A stretch of 64,000 nucleotides of DNA from Carposina sasakii. Its lineage: Eukaryota; Arthropoda; Insecta; Lepidoptera; Carposinidae. How positions within the stretch are numbered: the stretch's first letter is position 1; every line of letters begins with the position of its first letter. Made by a program: the position numbers and the translations under genes. Location: positions 1,550,001-1,614,000 of the forward strand of contig CP053171.1 of the NCBI GenBank assembly GCA_014607495.2. Reading direction: 5' to 3'. Positions 21,720 to 33,007 of this stretch are shown here, in pieces. Below the pieces are notes generated by a model. That model did no database searches, was not told the origin of the DNA, and worked only from the letters and a program-made list of their open reading frames with translations.

Positions 21720-22247
21720 TTTAGTGGTGATGTTTGAGGTCACTAGGTAGGTTGTGGCGGCGTGAAGGAAACTTCAGTTTCAGCAGTAAATGAATGTATT
21801 ACCACAACACAGAAAGTCAGAAGGAGAAGAGTGAAAGTACACAAGGACAGAAGAAAGTTTCACAGACACGAAAGTACATACACAACACATATATACATAT
21901 AAATAGGCCACAGTGGCGTAGCGGCACTCGCGTATGTGGGTCGTCGCGGTACAGGGTGGCGTGGACTCTGTGTCACAGTCCTCGGACGACTGGAGGTACC
22001 AGCGCATGGGCAGCGTGGTGTGGCGCGATCACGTTCGACGCCCGTCAGCAGTTTTGCTGAACTACGGATATCGCGCGGCGTTGCTTGTGCGTTAAATATA
22101 GTGTTGCGAATGTATGACTATGATGTGTGTAATGCTTGTCTTCTTGTAGGTGTACATATATATGAAATATAGTGTATCTGTTTAGTATTAATAAATATAA
22201 ATACACATATAGATATATATATATAAATATGTATCAGGTCACCTACA
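21720..22247 (-). repeat. 5' LTR (528 bp)
   Basis: Same boundaries as the partner, followed on the plus side by the target duplication CCAAC. A TATA-like run (ATTTATATATATAT) lies near its minus-strand 5' end. Confidence 0.9.
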
Positions 22248-22326
22248 CCAACAATGACTATGGGCAAATTACCTCTGGCAGTATGTAGACTTGTGTTGTG
22301 CTCTGAGGAAGGCCTACGTCCAGCAT
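22248..22326 (+). repeat. Repeat D, right part of the split copy
   Basis: Continues with 'tgactatgggcaaatta' and 'ggaaggcctacgtccagca', then decays before the usual GAT tail. Confidence 0.65.
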
Positions 22327-23751
22327 TTTCTTGTGTTATAGATTTGTGGTACAATATAGTAAGGTTGTTACTTTCTGTAATAAGTATGACGGCGCCTTGA
22401 TTTTTTAATTGTAAAGAGTGAGATGCAGCGATAGCTTAGGCTCACTCTGACGTAACGCACAGCACTGGTACAATATTATTCTAACTTGGTTTCCTTTCTA
22501 AAACGATCATAGACTAGAAAAAAAGAAAAAGTTACATCTGTCAAAGTAATTTTATAAGTACTCGATATATAAGTACTCAATTGTTAATTAGAGAGCTGTA
22601 GTTCAAGTTTATCTTACACTGTGAATAATTGTACAGTAATTAAAATAGTGATCGTAGACGGTGTCATAATTTAACCTCCTCGCCCGACATCCTACGCCTA
22701 GTGCCGGCCAAAATGACTTCTCCACAAGGTTCTGATGGGACGGGAATGCCTTCAAGTACTTTATACTCTATTGCACACAAATTAAAAATATACACCTAAA
22801 TTACACAGGTACAGGAGAAATGTACAATGGCGTGCTTATCTCTTCAAGAGATTTCTTCCCGCAGACCAAGTGCTTATACCTACTAAAGTTCCTTGTGTAA
22901 TTTTCTCCGCTTTCGCTTATAATTGAGTACAATTTCACGACACTGTTTTATCAGAGATAAAAGCTGTGGAACTTTCCGCTAATTGCTCAAGATGGCGACA
23001 CTTTTAAGAAAATTATAATTTTATCAACTTCTACGTTTGGTGCGAGAACCCCTTTTTGTTCTCTTGTCCTAAATTAGAAATTACTGCGAAGTAAAATTAC
23101 TAAATTTAATTTTAAATACTACCCAAATTAATATACTCTCAGGTGATTTGGTATGAAAATCTGAGTTTACGGAGTAAGCCTACTGCCGTCGAAAAGGCAA
23201 TAGCATACTATAAGAAATCCTGTTAATTTCCGTTACCCTCTGGGAATTTCGAAAATCCAAATCCCGATCTTTCTTTTTGGGATGCCTACGTTATATTCAA
23301 AGAAAACACCCTCGAAGTCTTAAAGTCAGCGATTTAGATTGTGCATTGATTTTCAGTAATTATGTGCAAAGAATTTTACATGTATAGACAATTGTACTGA
23401 ATATATGCTACATGGCTTTCAGAAATTACAGGAATTTAATGACTAAATTATTCTAGGGTTAAATCACCAGCCCACCAATTCCGAAAATTTTCCAGCTGAT
23501 ACGCAACATAACAGACCGTTGTAGAATCGCGGTACAATGCAAAATTTATAAATTAATTAAGTTAGTTTACACTTGAGTAAATAAGTATATAAAACAAGAA
23601 CAAATGTCATGTAGAGGTTAGGTTACCTACATGCAGGCCGCTTCGGTTGCAATACAGATCCTTGAGTGACGCCCACGTGACGCCTATGCTCAGCAGTAAA
23701 CTTCCTATGTGTGTACACACATACATAGATAGATATAGACAAAAATATCGT
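22327..23751. other. anonymous AT-rich stretch with repeat S
   Basis: 22806-22870 (TACAGGAGAAATGTACAATGG, 'ctcttcaagagatttctt') matches 26808-26865, repeat S. The rest is unrecognised. Confidence 0.45.
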
Positions 23752-23812
23752 CAGAACTGCAGCATCATAAGAGAGATCCCTCTGCCACGTTTAGCATAGC
23801 TAGAACAGACTG
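23752..23812 (+). repeat. Repeat J fragment
   Basis: Short: 'cagaactgcagcatcataag' to 'gccacgtttagcatagc'. Confidence 0.65.
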
Positions 23813-24576
23813 TTAGCCGCCGACTCTCAGCAGGCTCACTGTGAGCATCAGTATGAACGTAAAAATCTCCGCATAACGTAATAACATATTGTCGGTTAGC
23901 TTTGAACGAAAAAGTAAATATATATGTATGAAAATACAATAAAATACGTCACCCTCGCTCTTTGTCGGCAGCTGATAGTCGGTTAGGTTTGAACACAGCA
24001 CAGCATGAGCACTCTATCTAAAACGGTTCCATTTTCGCTGCGTTTCTGCTGCGTTTTTTCTGCGTTTTCACTAGAATTCGTGGATTGGTATCACTAAACT
24101 TAGCCTTAACAAGCATAACTTCGCTAAGTTCCAGACTTTGGCCGGTCAAAAACAGGTTCCAATTGGTATAGAATCAAGCTCTAGTTACTAACAAGTTAGG
24201 AAGCTTTGCTTCTCGAATGGCGGTCTTACATACTATATCTACACACAAGTCCTACGGTGGAGGCGCTACTGTCTCCTTACAAAATGCTTTTTATAAAGTT
24301 ACTGTGGTGTTTACGATTTTCTCCGCAGGTCATCTTAGTATGTTTAGATGTAGCACGCTTTAGGAAAGTTTGACCTAACTCATGATAGGTTTATACATTG
24401 TTCTTGACTGTTCCGACAATTTGAGCTAAACTAAGTATGCCATGATGTAAAGGAGATTGTAATTCAGAAATTGGAGTGGTCAAGTTAACCTTCTGGTAAG
24501 CAACGAACGAACCTGCATAATAATAAAAGATCCGCGCCTCTATAAAAAATATTTTTTTACCATGTAACTGACCCTT
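23813..24576. other. anonymous AT-rich stretch
   Basis: A CTGCGTTTT-like motif is repeated four times at about 24036-24070; nothing else recognised. Confidence 0.4.
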
Positions 24577-24668
24577 TATCTACATCACATGATTGCTGTG
24601 CTAAATGTAGCTGAGGGACCTCCTTTATGATGTGCAGTTCTGGTTACTTCATTTCGGAAATACAGCCT
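24577..24668 (-). repeat. Repeat J fragment
   Basis: Reverse copy of the first J blocks, diverged. Confidence 0.55.
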
Positions 24669-24746
24669 TATGATATATATAAATGTATATAACTGGTCCT
24701 CTTATTCCTACTAATATTTCTGTAACAATGTATAGATGTATGTACT

Positions 24747-25110
24747 CGGGTGAAATTTGGTCGTCAATGTTCCCGAAAACTATGGAATCTCCTCATAACC
24801 ACGATCATTTTTCTCCATGGAAGCATACCTGGGAAGTGTCTGGTTTCCAAAATATTAGAGTCCAAAGTTAAGTAAATAGACTGCGCTTTTTAAATGCACA
24901 TTGACGCGTGTAGCAAGATTTTTTCACAAGAAATAATTAATATCTGTCTATGAAAAATCTAGCATAAACACTGGAAACTATAAATTTCGCCCGATCAAGT
25001 AATAAAAAAAATACATCGTTTCCCAACATTTTTTTGGCATAAACTTACTTTATTTGATGTATAGAGTACGTACTCTTCGTTAAGGGTGGCAACGAAAAAT
25101 CACCCTGTAT
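24747..25110 (-). mobile_element. MITE E, copy 1
   Basis: About 365 bp ending CACCCTGTA. Core blocks: 'cgtcaatgttcccgaaaac', 'gaagcatacctgggaagtgt', 'aataattaatatctgtct'. Its left end is degraded. Confidence 0.75.
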
Positions 25111-25579
25111 AATGTATAGATCATCATACAAGATGCGTCAAGAATACATCATCAGGCGATTGCTAATGATTATTTTCATCTGTCCCCTTCTATTCTTATG
25201 CTGTATTGTAAGAAATATCTTCTTCACGATATACGAATGTATTAAGTAGCCCAGCGTCACGTCTCTAGTAGAAAGCAATAAAATGCTCTTTCAGACCACG
25301 AAGTTTCACACAAAATTCCTTACACGTAGTCTATCGCAAAATTATTGACACCACCTCACTTCGGCTTATTTTGTTGGCGTAAAGTTGAAAATAGGAATAA
25401 TTTCCAGCATAAAAATTAGTCGTAGGTTCTTTACCTGTACTCAGGGCTTTTTGGTACCTTGTCAGATCTGATGAGGGTTTTTTTGTAAATACTAAAGGTA
25501 ATATATTCTTGGATATTATAAAGACACGGCATCTAAAGAAATACGTGCGTAAAATTATATTGAGCAGATATATTTTTGA

Positions 25580-25735
25580 CGCCCGTGCTAATGTGGGGCT
25601 TTACTAGACTACATCAGCTACATCTTCTGTGCATGTCGTAAGTGTCGACTAAGGAACTCAGGAGCGTCCTCTCAAGCGACCTGATAGTCTAAAGGTGGTA
25701 GGATCTCTGTGATAGGAATTTTGGGAACATACGTG
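25580..25735 (-). repeat. Repeat J, copy (reverse)
   Basis: 'ggggctttactagactacat' to 'gtcgactaaggaactcagga', with a weak continuation to 'tttgggaacata'. Confidence 0.65.
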
Positions 25736-25770
25736 TGAAGAAAAAATATATAGTTACTTGGTAAATATTA

Positions 25771-25966
25771 CATACATAAATAATCACGCTTTTATCCCTT
25801 ACTGTAGGCAGAGCACCAAAATCCGATAGGACCACATGGTGCTACTTCTGACCAATTTTGATGGTATAGTTGAGATGTACAAGTTCGGTTAGTAGTGACA
25901 GGTGGTCAGCCCATCGCCTACAAAATACTAAGGCCCTCTTGTCCCTCTGCTGGCTTGTACAATACT
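25771..25966 (+). repeat. Repeat A, copy 3
   Basis: Lacks the last ~50 bp of the family. Confidence 0.8.
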
Positions 25967-25993
25967 GACTTGGTAAATTTTCCTGCTATCTTA

Positions 25994-26229
25994 TCTTACT
26001 TTTTATAAATGCGAAAGTTTGTAAGTATGGACGGATGGATGGATGGATGTTTGTTACTCTTTGACATGAAAACGGCTGGAGCGATTTTAATAAAATTTTG
26101 TATGGTGTTAGCTGACACCCTGGATTAACACATAGGCTACATTTTATCCCGGGAAAATATTTTTATCCCGGATATTTCGATTTTGTTGTTTCTGCAATCC
26201 ATGCGGACGAAGTCGCGGGCGTCCACTAG
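25994..26229 (+). mobile_element. Helitron-like P, copy 2
   Basis: Inserted between A25993 and T26230: starts TCTTACTTTTTATAAATGCG and ends GCGGGCGTCCACTAG. No target duplication, as expected of Helitrons. A GGAT microsatellite lies inside. Confidence 0.7.
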
Positions 26230-26390
26230 TTTATTTATTTTTTTATTGCGGGCAGTTAACAACTGTATACAAAAATACATAGTTAATGTATTGTTTATAA
26301 AGCCTAATAAGTACAAAGTCTACTACACTATCCTCAGGTTAAATAAAATAAAGCTATTATTCATTGATATAGAACATACATGCATAACAC

Positions 26391-26505
26391 ACACGGTTAT
26401 GTTCCCGAAATGGGGTAGCCAGAACTGTAAGATCATAAAGGAGATCTCACAGCCACGTTCAGCATAGCGGAGTCAGTTGTAAATGATCAGTGGCATATTG
26501 CTGTT
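26391..26505 (+). repeat. Repeat J, 5' part
   Basis: 'gttcccgaaatggggtagcc' onward; well preserved. Confidence 0.75.
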
Positions 26506-26739
26506 GGATATATGTTAGGTAGGTATGTGATTAGGTACTGTAATCGCTGAATTTCTGACTTAAGCAGTATATAACATAACTAAACACGATTTACCTTGAG
26601 CCCACAACAATCAAGACTCTCCATACAGAGCTAGTGGAGCGGGCGAAGAGACTGACCGGAATAATAACATACGGTACAGGTCATCAGCTTATGGCGATTT
26701 GAACTAAACTGCCTTCAATTAGACCACAGATAATCCAAG

Positions 26740-26870
26740 TTTCTCTTTCTTATTCTTATTGTACACACATAAATAAGAAATATCATAAGTAATCTCAGTA
26801 TACAGGAGAAATGAACAATGGCTCGCTTATCTCTTCAAGAGATTTCTTTCAGAAATCCAAGTAAAAGTGA
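26740..26870 (+). repeat. Repeat S, copy 2
   Basis: Starts 'ttcttattcttattgtacac' and contains the shared CTCTTCAAGAGATTTCTT block (itself a small palindrome, CTCTTGAAGAG-like). Confidence 0.5.
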
Positions 26871-27034
26871 TGAAAACAGAAGTAAACTAAGTTCTTTGTA
26901 GAGTCCGTTTCACATAATAACTCCTATGCCTGATAACTTACATAATTTTGTATGCAGTGACGTAGATAATGTAGTCATAGGCATAGTACACAGGTATACT
27001 CTCAATTCCCATATTCTGCTAGTCCAATAGTCAC

Positions 27035-27152
27035 ACACAAGTGACAAGTTGTCATCTTCTCTCAGGTGCGCCTGAGACTTAGTCGACTCTTACGACATAC
27101 AAGGAAGGAGATGCAGCTGATGTATTCTAGTAAAGCCCCAAATCAGGACAGG
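27035..27152 (+). repeat. Repeat J, 3' part
   Basis: From 'gtgacaagttg' to 'aaagccccaaatcaggacag'. Confidence 0.7.
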
Positions 27153-27275
27153 CAAATCTTTTCTAATCAGATCCTTATTAATACAAAGTCACTATGTGTA
27201 AACTTTACCAAAAAGAATAATACGAGTAGGCGATAAAAACGCTCTTATCTACAACTTGAATCAGGCCGGATCCGT

Positions 27276-27337
27276 GACCAAACCTTTCCCCGGATTCGGC
27301 CGACCCGACCAAACCTTTCCCCGGATTCGGCCGACCC
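27276..27337. repeat. 31-bp perfect tandem duplication
   Basis: 27276-27306 is repeated exactly at 27307-27337 (unit starts GACCAAACCTTTCCCCGG). GC-rich in AT-rich flanks. Confidence 0.85.
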
Positions 27338-27634
27338 GGCTCAGCGTTATTTACGTCCGGATTAACGTGCGTTTCACCGTACACTTCCTATGGATGATGG
27401 CGCTAGCTACTATATGTATAACCACATTTTCTGTGTTACTGCATACAATAAATATTAGTTCCGAAATCAGGCATAGGAATTATTACATGAAACGGATTTT
27501 ACCCGGCTATTGTCCTAATGTGTTCGCCTGCGTGTAAATCTACATTTATTGGCCGAGATTAATAATAATATTATTTAGTTTGGACATTTTACTCGTAGGT
27601 ATTGTCTCATTTATTGTCCTGTAGTTTCACATGT

Positions 27635-27745
27635 ATACATCAGCTGCATCTCCTTCCGTGCATGTCGTAAGAGTCGACTAAGGAATTTATGAGGCGTTCA
27701 CTCAAGTGATGAGCTAGCAGCTTGTCACTGGTATTTTACATCTGA
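27635..27745 (-). repeat. Repeat J, partial (reverse)
   Basis: 'cagctgcatctccttccgtg' to 'gctagcagcttgtcactgg'. Confidence 0.7.
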
Positions 27746-27839
27746 CACCATTATACTCGTACGAGTAAAGGTCTCTTACAGTTCTGTTTAGTCAATTTTT
27801 TGAAAAAACACCAGGGTATCCTACATTTATGTCTCATTT

Positions 27840-28344
27840 CATCATTCATCATTTACAGCCCTGAGAAGTCCACTGTTGGACATAGGCCTCCCCCAACAAC
27901 CTCCACTCCGACCCGTCGGAAGCCGCCTGCATCCAACTGACGCCTGCGACCTTGGCCAGGTCGTCCGTCCACCTCACGGGTGGCCTTCCCACGCTGCGCT
28001 TGCCGATACGTGGTATCCACTCTAGAACTTTCCGACTTCATCGGCCATCAGTTCTTCGAGCTATGTACCCTGCCCATTGCCACTTCAGCTTGTTGGACCG
28101 TTGAGCTATGTCGGTGATCTTTGTATGTCTGCGGATCTCCTCATTTCTGATTCGATCACATAGAGAGATCCCAAGCATAGCTCTCTCCATCGCTCGCTGT
28201 GCGATCCTGAGCTTCTTTATGAGGCACATAGTTAGAGACCACGTCTCGGCACCGTAGGTCATCACCGGCAGCACGCACTGGTTGAATAACTTCGTCTTTA
28301 AGGACTGGGGTATCTTGGACACAGATAAGCCTACGCCACAGTCA
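27840..28344 (-). pseudogene. RTE-type LINE 3' end, reverse transcriptase C-terminus, 5'-truncated
   Basis: Minus-strand coding remnant of an endonuclease/reverse-transcriptase LINE. It opens with LKTKLFNQCVLPVMTYGAET and continues MERAMLGISLCDRIRNEEIR and KLKWQWAGYIARRTDGR, blocks typical of the C-terminal part of arthropod RTE-clade pol. A TGA at 28038-28040, where a Trp codon is usual, stops the frame; the same frame continues beyond it with GRPPVRWTDDLAKVAG and GEAYVQQWTS to the 3' end and an ATGA-repeat tail. Exact 11-bp flanking duplications (ATGTCTCATTT at 27829-27839 and 28345-28355) mark a 5'-truncated insertion by target-primed reverse transcription. Confidence 0.88.
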
Positions 28345-28868
28345 ATGTCTCATTTATGAGATGGATAATAAGTAAAAATAAATGAACAAATATTGCTAAT
28401 GTTGCAATTTGTCTATGATGACTATGTACATATAACGGCGGTGTAAATATAACGGCACCGCTATTCGAAGAACCCATATAAAAACTAATTTATCGCATTA
28501 AGGTAAACTGGATTCATAAACATTAGTTATGTGTGTGTAAATAAATAAATATATTCGTTATAAAATTATTAATAATATAATAAATTAGTAATAATATAAT
28601 ATAATAATAATATATTCGTGCCAAAACTCAGTAGTCAGTTTCTTCATTAAAAAAATACGATTGCCATATGTAATAGGTATCTATACATTGGAGATATATA
28701 CCTACCTAATCCTATATAACTATCTAAACTTTACAATTTATAGGCCAATAAAAGCGAAATGTTTTCTTATAAACTTTTAACGTCGCCTACGGAATAATTC
28801 CTATGAGCGTTTTAAAGCTGTTTTCATGAAGGAAGTATAAAATAGATATGCCATATTCGGTGTAGAAA
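28345..28868. other. AT-rich stretch, TAATA simple repeats
   Basis: 28555-28620 is degenerate TAATAATA simple sequence; nothing else recognised. Confidence 0.5.
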
Positions 28869-29120
28869 TGCCGCGTGGTGCCGGCAGAGTAGATTTTGTA
28901 CCATCCCATTCCTGCCCATAGGTATCGTACGAGGCGAATCAGGGTTTCCGGGAGGTGGGCAACAGCGCCTCCCGTGCTGACAACATAGTCCAAAAATTAG
29001 ATTGCCGTCATCAACCCGCCTGCCCAGCGTAGTGACTATGGGCCAAATCCCCCATGGCAGTAGCCTTGTAGCGTGCTCTGGGGGAGGTCTATGTCCAGCA
29101 GTGGACTACAATAGGCTAAA
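28869..29120 (+). mobile_element. Repeat D, near full-length copy 3
   Basis: Begins GCGTGGTGCCGGCAGAGTAG and runs to 'gtccagcagtggactaca-ataggct'; the GAT tail is replaced by A-rich sequence. Confidence 0.8.
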
Positions 29121-29246
29121 AAAGAAGTGTAGAAATATGACAACTTATATAGCATCAACACAATCTATACTGCTATTCTCCCAAACCCAATAGCAATATG
29201 TACTTTCCTTCTAATTGTCCCTATAACCTGTACACTCCTATCCAAT

Positions 29247-29638
29247 CAGGGTGATTTTTGGTCGTCAATGTTCCCGAAAACTACGGAATCTCCTCGTCAT
29301 CACGATAATTGTCCCCATGGAAGCATACCTGGGAAGTGTCTGGTTCCCAAGATATTACGGTCCAAAGTTGAGTAAATAGACTGCGTTTTTCTGCATAAAT
29401 GCACATAGACGCGCGTAGCAAGATTTTTTCACGAGAAATAATTAATATCTGTTTTTGAAAAAAAACTAGCATAAACACTGGACACTAAATTTCGCCCGAA
29501 CACGTAATAAAAATAAAAAAAAATAAAAAAAAATTACATCGTTTCCCAGCATTTTTTTCGGCATAAACTTACTTTATTTGATGTATATTGTAGTATGTAC
29601 CCTTCGTTAAGGGTGGCAATGAAAAAACACCCTGTATA
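29247..29638 (-). mobile_element. MITE E, copy 2
   Basis: Both ends kept: CAGGGTGATTTTTGGTCG on the left, GAAAAAACACCCTGTA on the right. Confidence 0.8.
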
Positions 29639-29709
29639 GCCTATCCAACTCTTTTTGGGTCTTCCTCTACCTCTATATCCATTCACACTGTACAGTAACT
29701 AAAAAACAT

Positions 29710-29995
29710 ACACATATACTGAATTGTATCAGGCGTCACTATTCGGAAGTTCAAATCTCTATTAAGGGATCGCCCGCCACCTTCAATATCATTTCAATGT
29801 CCATTAAAAATTTTTAATTGGTTTTCGGATTAGCAGCTATGTATTTATGGTTGCATGCTAGGTGCTTGGATCTGGCTTCTCTTTGCGACTGTAGTGTCTT
29901 GTGTCCGTGATCATGAGTAGGCAGATCCGAGGGTCAGCGGAGGGTATAGGGCCCGGTGGCGGGCGATCCCTCAATAGAGATACACATATACATAC
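29710..29995 (+). repeat. Repeat N, copy 2
   Basis: From 'attgtatcaggcgtcacta' to 'ggtggcgggcgatccctc'; the two ends are related as a weak inverted repeat ('ctctattaagggatcgcc' and 'ggcgatccctcaatagag'). Confidence 0.65.
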
Positions 29996-30140
29996 TGTGT
30001 TTCTGAAGCGGATTCCAAATCCACGTTAAACATTGCGGGGACAAATAAAAACACTTATCTATATATAATCCGCTTGGATATGGTTGATCATTTCATCATT
30101 AAACATTGTGCTGAGGGATTCAGCTTTGTTTTTTTTTTTT

Positions 30141-30200
30141 TACACTTCACAACACATTGACCTAGTCCCACACTAAGATCCCTAAGGTCTTGTGTCGTTT
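30141..30200 (-). repeat. SINE H, tail fragment
   Basis: Only the 3' 60 bp, next to a T run. Confidence 0.65.
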
Positions 30201-30283
30201 ACCGAGATTTGGCTAGTGTATAGCTATCGGGATGAAAAAATAACGTTGCCTATAACGTAATTTAAAAGAGATGGTAAAATTCG

Positions 30284-30390
30284 TGACCCGACAGCTCAGT
30301 TGGTAGAGCGATGCACGGAATGCGAGTGGTCGTGAGTTCAAATCTCACTCGGGTGAAAAATGTTTTCATTTTCTTATTAATATTTTATAA
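30284..30390 (+). mobile_element. SINE K copy 2, tRNA-like head
   Basis: 30289-30360 folds like a tRNA in part: acceptor-like GACCCGA/TCGGGTG (six of seven pairs), D arm GCTC/GAGC around AGTTGGTA, and a perfect T arm GTGAG-TTCAAAT-CTCAC. The anticodon arm does not form and position 33 is not T, so it is a tRNA-derived repeat and not a functional tRNA gene. A T-rich body follows. Confidence 0.6.
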
Positions 30391-30394
30391 ACTT

Positions 30395-30520
30395 TAATAA
30401 TTAGTGACCAGTTGCTATTTTCCTAAGAGAATGCCCAAGTTCCGTCGACTCTTACGACATGCACGGAAGAAGATGCATCTGATGTATTCCAGTGAAGACC
30501 CGCATCGGCACGAGACGTTT
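30395..30520 (+). repeat. Repeat J, 3' part
   Basis: 'tagtgaccagttgct' to 'gaagacccgcatcggcacga', immediately following SINE K. Confidence 0.7.
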
Positions 30521-30807
30521 CGCCACATCCCCTTTGTGCTTCCCCCGTGACAATTTCCGTAAATTACTCGATAAATCTGAAAACCTTTCAGAAGCAGTTC
30601 ATTTATTTTTGCGCTTGTGATTTAGTTTATTAGGGAATTTGTAATTTAATGACCAGCAATAAAATTGCTTATAGCGTCGAAATGAAATCTGTGAGATTAG
30701 CACACCTTTGTATAGGTAAATAAATAAATGCTATGTAGACGGTTTATGTTTAAACAATAAAAGGTTAATGCCGCACTCGGAGATCTTCAATAGTTAGTTA
30801 GTCTCTC

Positions 30808-30945
30808 ATCATCATGAGCCCATTGCAGTCCACTGCTGGACGTATGCCTCCCCCAGGGCACGCCACAACACTGCCATGGGGGGTATTTGCCCATAATCAC
30901 CACGCTGGGCAGGCGGGTTGGCGACCGCAGTTTATATTTTGGACT
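30808..30945 (-). mobile_element. Repeat D, 5'-truncated copy 4
   Basis: CATCATCAT tail then 'cagtccactgctggacgta' to 'gcgaccgcagttt'. Confidence 0.8.
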
Positions 30946-31295
30946 CCAGCAAACCCTTCGTTCGAGTTTAGTCTCTACTTAAACATTTTTTTTTTAATTA
31001 ATTTTATTAGGTCTTTTACTCGTGTATGATATCTAAAACCAATAGTCATACTGCGACTAAATATATTCTTTCTTTTATATATCTTCACTCATTAAATTGT
31101 ATTTATTCATCTTTGTTAATTAACTAAGTAGAAATAATAAATTTTTGTTACAAAAACGTTCCATTATCGACGAAAGACGACGAAGATGATCCACCGTGAC
31201 ACAGGTTGTAGAATACAGTACTGCAACTTCAAGATTTATCTAATCACAATAATCATTTTGCACACCTAATTATGAAAAGTCAATGTTTTATAAAT

Positions 31296-31625
31296 GAAAT
31301 TGTATTAGGCGTTACAATTCGGAAGTTCAAACATTCAAAACCCAACATGTTGAGAGTTTAGAGTTTCATAATAATTAGTGGTTTACTAATTTCTATAATC
31401 CTGAGGATGCCACGGTTGTTGGCGAAACATATGTAGATTCTTTATCTAGTTTTTGATTTCGGAATAGTGCAATGTATTGTCTTGCATGCTAGGTGCTCGG
31501 GTCTGGTTTCTCGTGGCGATTGTAGTTAGTGCAAGTGCCTGTTTTCGCAGTTATGAGTTATCAGATCCGAGGGTCAATGGAGGGTGTTGGGCCCGGTGGT
31601 GGGCGCACTCATAGTGAAAAGTCAA
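31296..31625 (+). repeat. Repeat N, copy 3
   Basis: Diverged; keeps 'attgtattaggcgttaca', 'gatgccacggttgttggcga' and 'cagatccgagggtcaatgg'. Confidence 0.6.
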
Positions 31626-31784
31626 TGTAATTGAAGGGTTTGGAATTATGAATTAAAGAATTAGATGTGTGATACACAATTTTAAATGAGTTTCTAAACC
31701 TTAGTTACTACAACAAGATGAATATAAATTAAATACATCGAGTAAAAAAAATACTAATGTGTACACAACATCATAACATACTAG

Positions 31785-32215
31785 GCTGTGTTCCCGTAAT
31801 GGGGTAACCAAACCTGCAGGATCACATAAGAGATCCCATAGCCAAGTTTAGTTGGGCTAGATATATAAGATAATATATATTCACTCACACACTACACAAC
31901 ACATTAACCTAGTCCCACACTAAGATCCCTAAGGTCTTGCGTCGTGGGTACTAAGTAACGGTATATAAATACATAGATAAGTATAGAAACATCCATGACT
32001 CGGAAACAAACATCAATATTCATCATATCAATGTTAGCACCTACCGGGATTCGAAAACCCAGGACCTATGGCGTCGTAGGCAGGGTCACTACCTACTAGA
32101 CCAATCGGCCGTCAACTAAGATCAGTAATAACCTAACTTATCGCCTGAGAGATTGCCCGAGATCCTTAGTCGACTCTTACTACATGCACGGACGGAGATG
32201 CAGCTGTTCTAGCAT
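31785..32215 (+). repeat. Repeat J copy interrupted by SINE H
   Basis: J blocks at 31785-31868 and 32117-32215 flank the H copy. The word TAAGAT occurs at both junctions, a possible short target duplication. Confidence 0.7.
31881..32116 (-). mobile_element. SINE H, full copy 3
   Basis: Head box B GGGTTTTCGAATCCC (one extra base pair of drift) and A box region CGATTGGTCTAGTAGG; nested in J. Confidence 0.8.
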
Positions 32216-32596
32216 AGATAAAAAACAATTATATGACTAGAACTTTTTTTACTGTATTCTATATTTACTGTGGTTATACGGTATCGTTTGAAAGCATTGT
32301 TTACGGCGAAATCATTAATTCAAACAATAACTCATATTTGGGGAACCCAATGTAATGAATGAAAGGGGCGCGAGAATCATCTCGAATGGAATCGAAGCAT
32401 GCTTATCATCTGGGGAGAATCACCGTTCTTTTATTTAATGTGTCGAGGATTTTTGAGGGACTATTATAAAACAGTATCTATACCTACAGAAGGATAATAT
32501 AGAATGCCTGATATCTGAGCAAAAAGTATATACCTCTCTAACAAAAGCATCTAGGTGCTTAGACAATTTATCTTAATTTGTCACGAAACCTACCTA
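32216..32596. other. anonymous AT-rich stretch
   Basis: Nothing recognised. Confidence 0.4.
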
Positions 32597-32962
32597 TACA
32601 GGATGTTTTTCCGTTGCCACCATTAACGAGAGGTACGTATTCTATACATGAGATAAAGTGGAGTTTATGCCCAAAAAATTGCTTTTTTTAATTAACTTTT
32701 TATTGTATGAAAGTATAGTCTCTAGTGTTTGTATTGGTTATTTGATGGGAGATTTTAAAGTTTTTTCTAGAAAAATGTTTGTTACACGCGTTTACATGCA
32801 TTTCGGGAAAAAATGCAACCCGATAACTCAACTCAATTTTGGACCTTAATATCTTGGATACCAGACATATCCCAGGTATGCTTCCATGAAGAAAAATGTT
32901 CTTGATGATAAAGAGAATGCGTGGTATTCAGAAACGTTTATGACCAAAAAACACCCTGTATA
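32597..32962 (+). mobile_element. MITE E, copy 3
   Basis: TACAGGATGTTTTTCCGTTG start, ACACCCTGTA end. The frame 32658-32849 is inside it and not a gene. Confidence 0.8.
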
Positions 32963-33007
32963 TTCTATATCTATTCGATCGAAAAATAACGTTACTTTAT
33001 CTAACCA

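Larger units (their letters stand above)
17630..22247 (-). mobile_element. Ty3/gypsy LTR retrotransposon, CsRn1/Kabuki-like
   Basis: A 4.6-kb element transcribed from the minus strand. It has LTRs of 527 and 528 bp, exact 5-bp target duplications CCAAC (17625-17629 and 22248-22252), a primer-binding site matching tRNA-Trp, a polypurine tract and a pol order of protease, reverse transcriptase, RNase H, integrase, which is the gypsy order. tRNA-Trp priming is the hallmark of the CsRn1 group, which includes Kabuki of silkworm. Most of gag is missing (no capsid or Cys-His box seen) and pol is broken by single-base frameshifts, so this copy could not encode its own proteins as written. Its LTRs differ only by a few 1-2 base indels, so the insertion is young. 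It interrupts an older D repeat. Confidence 0.9.

Noticed and set aside
30289..30360. tRNA gene candidate
   Set aside because: D and T arms form but the anticodon arm does not, and two similar heads occur at 7836 and 39985, so it is a tRNA-derived repeat.
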